Shown here in pieces: positions 30,643-40,937 of a stretch of 64,000 bases of DNA (positions are counted from its first letter, which is position 1; every line of letters starts with the position of its first letter). The DNA lies in the NCBI GenBank assembly GCA_034401795.1, contig CM067373.1:37867233-37931232 (forward strand), written 5' to 3'. The notes beneath the pieces were generated by a model. The model had not been told where the DNA came from. It saw nothing but the letters and a program-made list of their open reading frames with translations, and did no database searches. The position numbers were made by a program, and so were the translations under genes. This stretch comes from Chaetoderma sp. LZ-2023a. Taxonomy: Eukaryota > Mollusca > Caudofoveata > Chaetodermatida > Chaetodermatidae.

Positions 30643-31824
30643 ATGACGGCAGTGGCCAAGAGTAAGTTGAGGCCGAGTGAATTTGTGAACAAGGAGTCAT
30701 ATGATAGAACCATTAGGATAACCATTGAAGGAAAGGAGCCATCTTTAGTGTGTAGAACTGATCTTCGTTGTGCTTTGGAAGGATTTGTGGATGATAATGA
30801 AGTTTTAAGTGTATATAAACAGGATAAGGTCGAAGAATGGTACATAATATTAACTAATGATCGGGTGTACAACCATTTGATTAATATTGAGTCTGTGGCT
30901 ATGGGTGATCGTGTGTTGTGGTTCTCGTCAGTGGATAAGAGGAGGATTTCCATTAGGATAAATTGGCTGCCTCCGTTTATTCCGAACGATTTCGTGCATA
31001 GAGTGTTAAGTGACTACGGAAAGGTTGTGGTGGTTCGTGATGAAAAGATGACAGATGTACGTGGATGGGAGTCTGGTTCTTGCGGTTTGCGGGCTGCGGT
31101 TATGGACGTGACGAGGGAGGAGTTGCGTGATCTTCCGTATATTGTCTCATTTGAAGATGGTTACGAGATGATGATCATGTACAATGGTAGAGCGCCACAA
31201 TGTTTAAAGTGTAGGACCATCGGTCATATGAGGTTTGAGTGTGGAGGAAGACGGCCATGGAAACCTTCGCCAAATGGGATATGGGCGGATCGTTTGCGGC
31301 AGCAGAGGATTGATGATGGGCTTACTCCGAACGAGGCTGCGGCCGAGCAGCAGCATGAATGGCGGTTACGGGAGAGTGGTGGTGAGAAGCAACAGCAGCG
31401 TCAACAACAACATCAGAATCAGGTAGATCGGAACGTGGAGGTTGTTGTGGATGATACAAAGGACAGTGATAGAAGTATGGACATGGATGATTTTCCTGCT
31501 TCTGGTAGTGTGGATTATTCACAGCTTGCTGTGGAAGCAACACGCCTGAAGCAGACTGACCCAGTGCCTGGCCTCTCGACCTCTCTAGGCCATGTGCTGC
31601 CCAACGCTGTGGTTACACAGGGAGGTGCAGCATGTGACCTAGGTAGGGGAGGGGGCCAGAGTGGGACAGCAATGATAGTGAGTATGTTGGACTTGATAAA
31701 AAATAAAGAAAACAGTGGGAAAAGAGGGGCAGAAGACCCTATTATCTTATCACCAAAACAAAGAAGATCGAGAAGTAGGCAGAACAGTGTGAATAAGGGT
31801 GGGGAAGGAATAGGTAAAAAGTGA
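30643..31824 (+). CDS. LINE ORF1 protein, CCHC zinc knuckle (gamma, copy E)
   Basis: 393 residues from the ATG at 30643, with few substitutions against copy C and an intact CLKCRTIGHMRFEC knuckle. The stop is again the first unit of the GAT repeat. It is intact as a frame but sits in a truncated element without a usable ORF2, so it could act only in trans. Confidence 0.85.
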   Translation: MTAVAKSKLRPSEFVNKESYDRTIRITIEGKEPSLVCRTDLRCALEGFVDDNEVLSVYKQDKVEEWYIILTNDRVYNHLINIESVAMGDRVLWFSSVDKRRISIRINWLPPFIPNDFVHRVLSDYGKVVVVRDEKMTDVRGWESGSCGLRAAVMDVTREELRDLPYIVSFEDGYEMMIMYNGRAPQCLKCRTIGHMRFECGGRRPWKPSPNGIWADRLRQQRIDDGLTPNEAAAEQQHEWRLRESGGEKQQQRQQQHQNQVDRNVEVVVDDTKDSDRSMDMDDFPASGSVDYSQLAVEATRLKQTDPVPGLSTSLGHVLPNAVVTQGGAACDLGRGGGQSGTAMIVSMLDLIKNKENSGKRGAEDPIILSPKQRRSRSRQNSVNKGGEGIGKK

Positions 31825-31836
31825 TGATGATGATGC

Positions 31837-31882
<46 letters not shown>

Positions 31883-32009
31883 GATGGTGGTGATGATGAC
31901 GGTGGTGGTGGTGATGATGTTGATGATGATGGTGATGATGACGGTGGTGGTGGAACTGGTGATGATGATGTTGATGATGATGATGATGATGATGATGATG
32001 CTGGTAATG
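31822..32009 (+). repeat. GAT/ATG trinucleotide microsatellite (gamma, copy E)
   Basis: As in copy C, with different unit numbers. AT-rich leader follows to 32192. Confidence 0.88.
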
Positions 32010-32192
32010 ATGATGATGATTTGGATATTATTATTTCAATTAATTCTATTGGTTTTCCTTACATTTATGCATATGATCATTGTTGCAGCGTTGGTCTGAG
32101 GGAGCATTACTGGTGGTGAGTTTGGTAATTTCATGTTATTTGTAATCATGTCTCATTTAGTGTTGTGATTGTCTTGTCCTGATCTAATCATA

Positions 32193-32303
32193 ATGCAGCA
32201 TCTTAAAATTGGCACTCTCAATTGCAATGGCCTTTTGAGTAGAAATAGATCTTTGGTTTGCCGATCAGAAATTAGACATCATAAATTTGATATTCTTTTT
32301 CTT
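32193..32303 (+). pseudogene. LINE ORF2 N-terminal stump (gamma, copy E)
   Basis: ATG plus 36 codons identical in style to copy C (MQHLKIGTLNCNG), cut just before the LQETF endonuclease motif. Confidence 0.85.
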
Positions 32304-32527
32304 ACCCTCCAGATACTCTGCTGCAGCCCGTTGTCATGCTATTGATGGTCGGAATGGACGAACTCGAGCGTGCGACGTACATGTCGATTTCCTCCGCCTG
32401 TCCGGAAAGCAAGGCTGAAATAAATCCGTCATCGACAAGGCCGTGCAGAGTGCTTGATCGCTTGATAAACCTTTGTATAACTACACCTCTGAATAGCGAT
32501 GCCAATGTCTGATTGCTCAGTAAACTC
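32304..32527 (+). repeat. Truncated U1 spacer S5 (224 bp)
   Basis: Only the last part of the spacer, the conserved 5' flank of U1, remains. Confidence 0.85.
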
Positions 32528-32553
32528 ATACTTACCTGGCAGGTCTTCACTCT
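32528..32553 (+). pseudogene. U1 snRNA 5' fragment (gene split by LINE F)
   Basis: ATACTTACCTGGCAGG to CACTCT. Two bases (CA of GGCACAGG) are missing, a deletion shared with the H-split gene at 46621. Confidence 0.88.
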
Positions 32554-33787
32554 ACTATAGTTTGTTTGATACCTGTCTGACCAGCCTTATTCGCGCGAGA
32601 AACTGTGTTTAATTTTTGTCAATTTATTCAATTGTGATTTTTTTCCCCTGGGGTTGTGGCATATTTGCCTGTCCCCTAGGGCCTGCTGTAGTGACGACGG
32701 CGGTGGCGAAAAGCAAGCTTCGGCCAAGTGCTTTTGTGGATAAAGATAATTATAACAGAACTGTTCGGATTACCGTGGAAGGAAAAGAGCCATCACTCGT
32801 TTGTAGAACAGATTTAAGATGTGCTTTGGATGGTTTTGTAGAAGATAAAGAAGTTTTAAGTGTGTACAAGCAGGACAAAGTTGATGAATGGTACTTGATG
32901 TTAGATAATGAGCGGGTGTTTAATCATTTAATTAATTTGGAATCACTTCCAATGGGTGATCGAGTCTTGTGGTTTTCGTCAGCAGATAAAAGGAGAATTA
33001 CTGTTCGAATTAACTGGTTGCCGCCGTTCATTCCGAACGAGTTCGTGAAACGTGCGTTGGAGGATTATGGAAAGGTGTTGGTGGTGCGCGATGAGAAGAT
33101 GACGGATGTACGTGGTTGGGAATCTGGTTCGTGTGGCTTAAGAGTAGCCGTAATGGATTTGTCACAGGAGCAGCTGATGGTGCTGCCTTACATCATATCA
33201 TTCGAGGATGGCTATGAAATGATGATAATGTATAATGGTCGAGCACCTCAGTGCCTAAAGTGTAGAGAGATTGGCCACATGCGGTTTGAGTGCGGTGGAC
33301 GTAGGATCTGGAAGCCGTCGCCGAATGGAGCATGGGCAGATCGGGTGAGACAACAACGAATTGATGATGGTCTAACACCAAATGAGGCAGCAGCCGAGCA
33401 GCAGCGTGAGTGGAGGGAGCGCGAGGCGAAAGGAGTTGAGCCGGTGAAACAGCAGGGCCAGAAGTCGGTGAAGCAAAAGGAGCATCAAGAGCAGGTGATG
33501 GTGATGGAGGAGGGAGTGAAGAATGGGATGGACATGGATGAGGATTTTTTCTCATCTTCAGGTGATGTGGATTATTCGCAGCTTGCTGCGGTAGCCACGC
33601 GCCTGAAAGATGGGCCTGACCCATTTCCTGGGCTAACGTCCGCTAAAGGTTATATGTCATCCCACTCTCTGGTTACAGAGGGTGAGGGGGCATGTGACCT
33701 TGGAGGACCGGCTCAGAGCGGGTCAGCGATGATTTTGAGCATGATGGAGTTGGTCGATAGGGAAAGTCGGCAAAAGAAACGAGTGGA
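32554..33787 (+). mobile_element. LINE copy F (delta family), 5' part up to an assembly gap
   Basis: It starts ACTATAGTTTG after U1 CACTCT, as in copy H. It contains the leader stem-loop and ORF1, and then runs into N. Confidence 0.88.
32691..33787 (+). CDS. LINE ORF1 protein, CCHC zinc knuckle (delta, copy F), cut by gap
   Basis: The frame is open from upstream of 32691 into the N run. The expected start (ATGACGGCGGTG in copy H) reads ACGACGGCGGTG here, so the ATG appears lost; 32691 is the in-frame GTG just before it. The domain order equals gamma ORF1: INWLPPFIPNEFVKR, knuckle CLKCREIGHMRFEC, KPSPNGAWADRVRQQR, Gln/Glu-rich region. The C-terminal tail is hidden by the gap. Confidence 0.8.
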
Positions 33788-34287
33788 NNNNNNNNNNNNN
33801 NNNNNNNNNNNNNNNNNNNNNNNNNNNNNNNNNNNNNNNNNNNNNNNNNNNNNNNNNNNNNNNNNNNNNNNNNNNNNNNNNNNNNNNNNNNNNNNNNNNN
33901 NNNNNNNNNNNNNNNNNNNNNNNNNNNNNNNNNNNNNNNNNNNNNNNNNNNNNNNNNNNNNNNNNNNNNNNNNNNNNNNNNNNNNNNNNNNNNNNNNNNN
34001 NNNNNNNNNNNNNNNNNNNNNNNNNNNNNNNNNNNNNNNNNNNNNNNNNNNNNNNNNNNNNNNNNNNNNNNNNNNNNNNNNNNNNNNNNNNNNNNNNNNN
34101 NNNNNNNNNNNNNNNNNNNNNNNNNNNNNNNNNNNNNNNNNNNNNNNNNNNNNNNNNNNNNNNNNNNNNNNNNNNNNNNNNNNNNNNNNNNNNNNNNNNN
34201 NNNNNNNNNNNNNNNNNNNNNNNNNNNNNNNNNNNNNNNNNNNNNNNNNNNNNNNNNNNNNNNNNNNNNNNNNNNNNNNNNNNNNNN
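33788..34287. other. Assembly gap (500 N)
   Basis: Exactly 500 N, a conventional placeholder size, so the true length is unknown. It joins a delta 5' part to an alpha 3' UTR, and at least one junction is therefore hidden. Confidence 0.98.
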
Positions 34288-34652
34288 ATTTATTGCTACT
34301 GCCTAAGGCTGAAGAGTAATTTAAATTTCATTTAATATGTTGTATAGGGTTATTATTATATTTTATTAATCATGTTCTTCCCCTTGCTTTTACAGATGCG
34401 GTGGTGACATCACAACATCGATTACGGTATATAGTTAAAATTATGCATGCTAGGCCACCGCATTTGGCAAGGGTAGTTTATTTCTTTAAAAAAACAAAAA
34501 ACATATATATTGCCCCAAATTGGAACCCGGGATGATACACGGCGCAAAATCGTGTGAAAAAACAAATATACACACGGAAAAAACAAATAAATATTGAAGC
34601 TGACATGACAGCGCCCCTGTTAACCGGGTAAAAAACAACAAAAAAAAACAAA
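34288..34652 (+). mobile_element. LINE 3' UTR and tail, alpha family (after gap)
   Basis: It starts inside the alpha 3' UTR (ATTTATTGCTACTGCC). It keeps the ATGCGGTGG/CCACCGCAT stem and the CCCGGGATGAT motif, and lacks part of the terminal GAGGG. The A/C tail joins U1 at CTTAAGGG. Confidence 0.88.
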
Positions 34653-34784
34653 CTTAAGGGAGTGGGCCCCGGGTCGAGGCCTTACCATTGCACTCCGGTT
34701 TGGCTGACACCCACGATCACCCCAAATGTGGGTGACTCGAGTGCGTAAATCTTTCGTGTGGGGGCTGCATTCGCGCTACCCCTG
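34653..34784 (+). pseudogene. U1 snRNA 3' fragment (after gap)
   Basis: CTTAAGGG to CCCCTG, with one extra C in GGGCCCCGGG and changes in the Sm region (GTAAATCTTTCG) and SL4 (TGCATTCGCGC). It is a degenerate copy. Confidence 0.9.
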
Positions 34785-36395
34785 TAATAATGAAATCTGA
34801 AGAATTATGCCTGCCTTCATTCGCCTAAAAATGGCCAACGCGAATCCCAGAGGATTCCGGTCAACCTTTGTTGTCGAAGAATTCCGTACCATTGGCACCC
34901 AAACACGGCAGATACGCGTGGGTATGTGTTTTCATCCTGTCTGCTTGCAGCGTAAAATTCTGTCTTGCCATACATGCAAAGATTACCGAGAAGCCAACCC
35001 TCCTGTCAGCAAACCAGAGACTATAGGTGATGTAGAGAAAATTTTCGTAAAATCTGCCTGGAGTCTTAAATATGATCTACAAATTGCCAAGTCAGATTTG
35101 TGCATGCGAGTTGAGAAGCCTGCCGTCGTCGGGTCCTTCCGAACAATTAAATTTGAATAAAATTAGACGAACAGTTCTAAATGAGGGATGAGTACGTGTA
35201 TATGGTCTTTTAAATGGTTTCCTGGAATTCTTTTTGGAGTGATTCTTGTCCCCACGCGGCGGCGATTGGCATAGTCTTATTCCCCATATCATCAGCTCTA
35301 TATATCGGTACAGAAATCGACCCGATCCGCCTAGTGGTGCCTGAGATACCTTGTCGTTTTCCAAAAATACTCTAGCTGTTGCTGCTGGACATTTCCTGAA
35401 TAGAGATTTCCAGTTTCTCGACCAGTAAATAAAGTATGAAAGCGTGGCCATATCTCGGAGATGGGATTCATGCACATGGTTTTCGTGTGTAAGAATAATA
35501 ATTGCAAGGGAGATAATCCCTCTCACACTATGCTACTAGTACGCTATCTAGGCAGACACGTGTATCTCCCTTGGACCATGCATCTTATAGATGACGTTAT
35601 CTCATTTTGAATTAGTGTATATATTATCATATATTCACCGTATCATCAGCTCTATATCGGTACAAAAATCGACCCGCTCCGCCTAGTGGTTCCAGAGATA
35701 CCTTGTCATTTACTACACGGCGTCTCGTCTGCAAATCCTAGCAAGCCAGCCAGCCATTCCAGGGGTAGTTCACACTATGCTACTAGTACGCTAATTTTGA
35801 ATTAGTATGTATATATTATCAAAAATACGCTAAGTCAGTAACCTTTCACCGATGCACGTGCGACCTTTAATCACGTGACTTCCGGCAGGCAGGCAGGCTG
35901 CTTATAAAACGGGGACCATTTTTCCTAAAAAGACAGTCCACGATCTCTTGGACTATATGCTCGCTCGTCGTCCTACCGCCCCCCCCCCCCCCCCGAGCCG
36001 ATTCTAATAATTCTGCTACCTCTGTTGGTCGTGGGGGAATTAATTAATTAATTTATTTATTTATTACTTAATTGATTGATTAATTATTCAATTAATTAAT
36101 AATTAAAATTAATGAATTAATTAATTAAATTTAAAGGTGTTAATTAGTAGGTATGCAGCGATTTGGCTCTGACCCTCCAGATACTCTGCTGCAGCCCGTT
36201 GTCAAGCTATTGATGGTCGGAATGGACGAACTCGAGCGTGCGACGTACATGTCGATTTCCTCTGCCTGTCCGGAAAGCAAGGCTGAAATAAATCTGTCAT
36301 CGACAAGGCCGTGCAGAGTGCTTGATCGCTTGATAAACCTTTGTATAACTACACCTCTGAATAGCGATGCCAATGTTTGATTGCTCAGTAAACTC
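34785..36395 (+). repeat. U1 array spacer S6, rearranged
   Basis: Spacer sequence with internal deletions and a partial duplication. After TATATTATCATATATTCA (about 35630) the segment starting CCGTATCATCAGCTC is repeated. The same join occurs in S7. It ends with CTCAGTAAACTC (36384-36395), the left copy of a 12-bp duplication. I see no gene; a C run is at about 35981-35993. Confidence 0.8.
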
Positions 36396-38322
36396 TAAAG
36401 TATTGGGAACTAGCATATATTTACTTAAATATATTTCCGTACAAAGGTGATTATGCCGACGATACGTCGGCCATTTTGGTGCTGGTTTGACCGGGTGCTG
36501 TTGCTATCTATGTTGGCGCCAGTGCCCGTTTAGATTGGTATCAGAATGGACAACGGATTGTTGTTTTGAAATAGTTAAAGAAGCAAAAGATATACAATTC
36601 ATACACTTGAATTATCCTTTTAAATGCATGACGGAGCTATCCATGTTTTCATAATTGTGACGTCAGCCCCTGTTTAGGTTTCATGAGTAAGTATATGAGT
36701 GCGCGCGCATGTGTGCGCCTGTGCGTGGGTGCGTGATTATTGATATTTTTGTGTATATATTTAGGTTTTTAAATATGGATTGTAGGGGAGATTATTATGC
36801 TTAATATAAGTTTTGTGTTTGCTTAAGTGGTCTCCCTTAAATATTTCATCTTTTGGTTTGTTATATATCATTCATTATTTTTGTAAATACAGTGTTTTCA
36901 TTATTTATTCTTTTCAAAAAGGACATTGGCCTTTTCTGATTAATTTGGTTCGAGATGGTAAGTGGTTTTTTCTTGCTAGTTGTCTACTTGTGGGCAGGGA
37001 GAGGTCTGTCATCGGGTTTATTACCACTGGGATGACTGACTCAGTTGTTGAGCTGGCCATTTCGGTTGTGGAATCCCTGAGATAGGCTTCTTTGGGCCTG
37101 CAGGTGTACTTTCTCGGTGTACAGGGGTGTTTTGGCCAGTGTTGATATGTAGGGGTTTGTGAGTGGGGTAGGTGTATAGATGGATTAAATGTGGGATGGG
37201 GATTGTAATTAACGCTAAAACGGGGCTCTTTTGGGATGGGTTTTGGTCAAGATAAGGGTTTTTTGTTTTTTTTATACATAGTTGTATTTTTGTGTATATG
37301 GGGATTGTGTTGATTGTGAAAATTGGGGATTGGTGGGTTTAAATGGGGTATGGGGAAATGTACAGTTTTGTCTTTTAATTATTTGTTATTTAATTATTGA
37401 GTATTTATGGGGTTTTTTCTTGTTTTTTTAAACAAGATTTTGAAAGAAAAAGAAAGATAAATAAATAATGAAATGAATTAAAAAAATAATAAAGGAAATA
37501 TGATGTTGTACGCCCATATGCAGCCGGTGTAATGTCTGATCCAGGGGATGCCAATGTGGACCATTGGCATGTGTAGGACTGCCACCACGGTTTCCGCGGG
37601 ATGGTGATGTCTTGGATTGCTAATCAGACTGAGCCTAAATTAGCAGGAAGGGGCCTTATTGGAAGTTATGGTATATTATAGGTCATTGTGACCGGAACTT
37701 ATATGGGTCAGGTTGTGATTCAGGTAGTGCGTTTTAGAGGGCGTGCGTGCGTGTGTACGTGCATATGAGATTGCGTGCGTGCGTGCGTGCGTGCGTGTGT
37801 GTGTGTGTGAGTGTGCGCCTTGATGAGTGGGTGTATGTATACGGTAGTGTGCGCCTTGATGAGTGGGTGTATGTATACGGTAGTTTAGGTGGGCTGGGTG
37901 TGGATGAGGGTGGCTGATGACTGGGTAGTTTATGTTGTATGGTGGAAGGGATAGTATTGGGATAATGGTTAGAGGTCTTAATAAGGGTTTCTCGGTAGTT
38001 TATGTTTAAGCGTTTAGGGCGACTGGTGTATTAGGGAATTAATTGATATTCGATAACATAATATTTTCTCTTATTGCATATGTGGAGGGTCGTTAGACCT
38101 GGCTTTTAGGATAAAGGTGTATGATGCAATAGAGGGGACAGGTAAGGTTGCCAGCCATTAGGTGTGTAACTTTTTGAACACGTTTTTCGGTCGCTAGTCT
38201 GGGGCTTTTCCAGGCACCACCTATATGGCTGCGGGTTTTGTTTCTCGTGCTTTTGCACCAGATTCATAAGGTACATACTGATTTCCCAAAAAAAAATATA
38301 AAAAATATTACAACACACACCA
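36396..38322. mobile_element. Insertion of unknown class, 1.93 kb, with 12-bp target duplication
   Basis: This sequence is absent from other units. It is flanked by CTCAGTAAACTC at 36384-36395 and 38323-38334, so it landed directly before the U1 start at 38335. I see no terminal inverted repeats, no long ORF and no clear tail; the right end is A-rich. It contains a GTGC/GTGT simple repeat (about 37742-37810) and a tandem duplication of a unit of about 36 bp (about 37812-37882). A perfect GCCGAC/GTCGGC hairpin is near its left end. A non-autonomous retroelement is possible. Confidence 0.55.
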
Positions 38323-38334
38323 CTCAGTAAACTC

Positions 38335-38364
38335 ATATTTACCTGGCACAGGTCTTCACTCTGA
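38335..38364 (+). pseudogene. U1 snRNA 5' fragment (gene split by LINE G)
   Basis: It reads ATATTTACCTGG, with C-to-T at position 4 inside the splice-site pairing sequence, to CACTCTGA. The alpha-type junction is the same as at 4828. Confidence 0.88.
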
Positions 38365-38470
38365 ATTCCTGGGCCCGCGTCTGTTAACGTTTTTTCTCGC
38401 GCGAGAAGAATTTTCAATTAGTGTGTGTGTGCCCACTTTATTACAAAGTTGGTACAGTTTCTACGGCATT

Positions 38471-39665
38471 ATGCCTGTGATAGAAAGTATTAATTTGAGG
38501 CCTGGTAGCTTTTATAGATAGAAATTTAATGGAAAATACTGTTCGAATTACTGTGCAAGGACGTGAGCCTTCGTTAGTTTGTAGGACTGATCTGAAGTAT
38601 GTAGTTAATGGTGTTATCAGTGATAATGAAGTAGTTAGTGTATATAAACTTGAAAATTTATTTGAGTGGTACATTTGCGTGAGTAATAAATTAGCCTATA
38701 ACAGGCTGTTATCAATCAATTCTAAAAAGAGTGGTGAGAGGACATATACCTTTACTTCCGCAAGTGTTTCAGTGTTGAAGGTCCGGGTATATTGGCTACC
38801 CGGTCATGTGAGCAACAACTTTGTAAAGGAGGCGTTAGCACCATATGGTACAGTGCTGGGTGTTGAAGATGATTATTGTGCCACTAGAGGATGGGAGCGG
38901 GTGACTGCTGGGTTAAGGACAGCCACACTACAAGTTACTGGTGAACAGAGAAGGAACATACCATATATATTAAATTTTCCTGAGGGTGATAGTATCATGC
39001 TGACATTTACTGGGAGGATGCCCATCTGTTTGCGATGCAGATAGGTGGGTCACGTTCGCCAGCAGTGCCCAGGAAGGACTGGTTTTAAACCGTCTCCAGG
39101 TGCCTGGGCGGATATATTAAGACAACGTCACATAGATGAAGGCATAGATCCTGAGACAGCTGGTTTGGAGCAACAGTTTGCATGGCGGAGGCAACATGAA
39201 CATCAAGAGGAAATTACTGTACCACACGAAGCATCAACCCAACAGCATCAGGAGCCACAGCAGCTCAGTCAATCATCCCAAATTGAGAATATCATGACCA
39301 GTGAAAGTGCAAAAACCCATCAGCAGGGGAATGAAAATACTGCTGAATCACAGGTAAGCGACGAGTTAAATATTAGTAATGATGACGAACATTTAGTGAT
39401 GATGGATGGGTCCTTTGATTCCAGCAAGGATGAGGGGGAGGAGTCAGCAGCTGCCCAGGCGAGCATGTCTAATAAATCCAGGGACAGTGACCCGGGTGGA
39501 GCGGCTGTTTCCTTGAGTAGGGGGAAACAGCTCAGTGCTAGCCAGCCATTGTTTCACAATCTCATGAAGTTGAAGCGGGAGCACGAGGAAATTGTGGCTA
39601 TGGCGAGTCCAAAAGTCCAAAGAGGCCGCCCATCTAGTGCTAGTCGGAAAGGGGGCAAGAAATGA
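38471..39665 (+). pseudogene. LINE ORF1, broken (alpha, copy G)
   Basis: The ATG at 38471 (MPVIESINLRPGSF) meets TAG after 16 codons and the frame then shifts. From 38529 the body reads well (VRVYWLPGHVSNNFVKEAL). The knuckle is interrupted at 39042, where a CAG codon has become TAG between CLRCR and VGHVRQQC. The C-terminal part continues to 39665. Confidence 0.85.
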
Positions 39666-39865
39666 AATCTATAGCCATTTTACTGCTGTTCTGCACTCCT
39701 GAATGTTTTGCTGGTAATACAGTTGTAAAATGGCTGTCATTCTTTTCTTAGCCAGTTTTTGTCCCATTTTGGCTGATATGATATATTACTTATGTATTGT
39801 CAAAATTTTGTTTCCTTTTTGCTTTGTGGTAGCAGTCATTAGTAGGGTGGCGTCGTTTCTTGATA

Positions 39866-40251
39866 TTGACTACTACTATTGCTACTACTACCTCTGTTGC
39901 TGCCACTGCCGCCATCACTACCACTAATGCTGTGGTTGCAACTGCTGCTGCTACTCCTCATACTCCGACTTCTCCCCTTTCTCCTCCTACTACTGCTGTC
40001 ACTGCAGCTGATGATGCTGCTACTACTACTACCTTTGTTGCTACCGCGGTTGCTATTTCTACTACCACTGCAGCTTTCTATGCTATGGCCAGCGCTAATG
40101 CTATAGCTCTTATTAAGGATGGCAATGGCAATACCGATTTTGTTAATGCTGCAGCTGACTGGTTTTGCAGCTGCTGCTGATGTTGCTACTGATGTCATTG
40201 TGGTTGCTGCCACTACCTCTGTTACTGTACTCGTTCTAATATTATTATTAT

Positions 40252-40337
<86 letters not shown>

Positions 40338-40712
40338 ATACTGCTGCTGCTGCTGCTGCAATGGGGGATATCTCCGCTGCTACTACTACTACTACTGCTG
40401 CTGCTGATGCTACTACCACTACTACTACTACTACTACCGCTGCTGTTACTACTACTACTACTACCGCTGCTGCTGCTACTACTACTACCGCTGCTGCTAC
40501 TACTACTGCTGCTGCTACTACTACTACTACTACTACTACCACTGCTGCTGCCGCTACTACTACTACGACTACTACTACTACTGTTATCATTAATATTTTT
40601 GAAATTATTATTGCAGGTAGTATCGTGTCCATATGTTGTTATTACTGCTCCCTTAGGCGTGGTGATATATTGTACACATTTTCGAATTTTGTTCTTGCCA
40701 CTGCTGCTTCCT

Positions 40713-40772
<60 letters not shown>

Positions 40773-40900
40773 TTACGACTGCTACTACTACTACTACTAC
40801 TACTATTACGACTGCTGCTGCTCTGCTGCTGCTGCTGCTCTGCTGCTGCTGCTGCTACTATTACTATTGCTGCTGATACTACTACTACTATTCATTCATT
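39866..40900 (+). repeat. ACT/GCT trinucleotide microsatellite (alpha, copy G)
   Basis: Imperfect trinucleotide arrays with a single copy of the unique island of about 117 bp (about 40583-40699) that is present twice in copy B. The Leu and Thr frames are artefacts. Confidence 0.88.
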
Positions 40901-40937
40901 CATTTATTTGTGTCTTATGTGTTGGTGCTAATCATAA

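Larger units (their letters stand above)
30489..32303 (+). mobile_element. LINE copy E (gamma family), 3'-truncated by deletion
   Basis: It is nearly identical to copy C from leader through ORF1, microsatellite and the first 37 codons of ORF2. At 32303/32304 it jumps into U1 spacer (ACCCTCCAGATACTC), losing the rest of the LINE, the U1 3' half and about 1.3 kb of spacer. Confidence 0.9.

Noticed and set aside
36813..37085. 90-codon ORF in the unknown insertion
   Set aside because: No recognisable domain, no conserved copy in the window, and consistent with chance in AT-rich DNA.
37742..37810. GTGC/GTGT repeats as a possible CRISPR-like or minisatellite array
   Set aside because: Simple dinucleotide/tetranucleotide slippage in eukaryotic DNA. 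No spacers and no associated genes.
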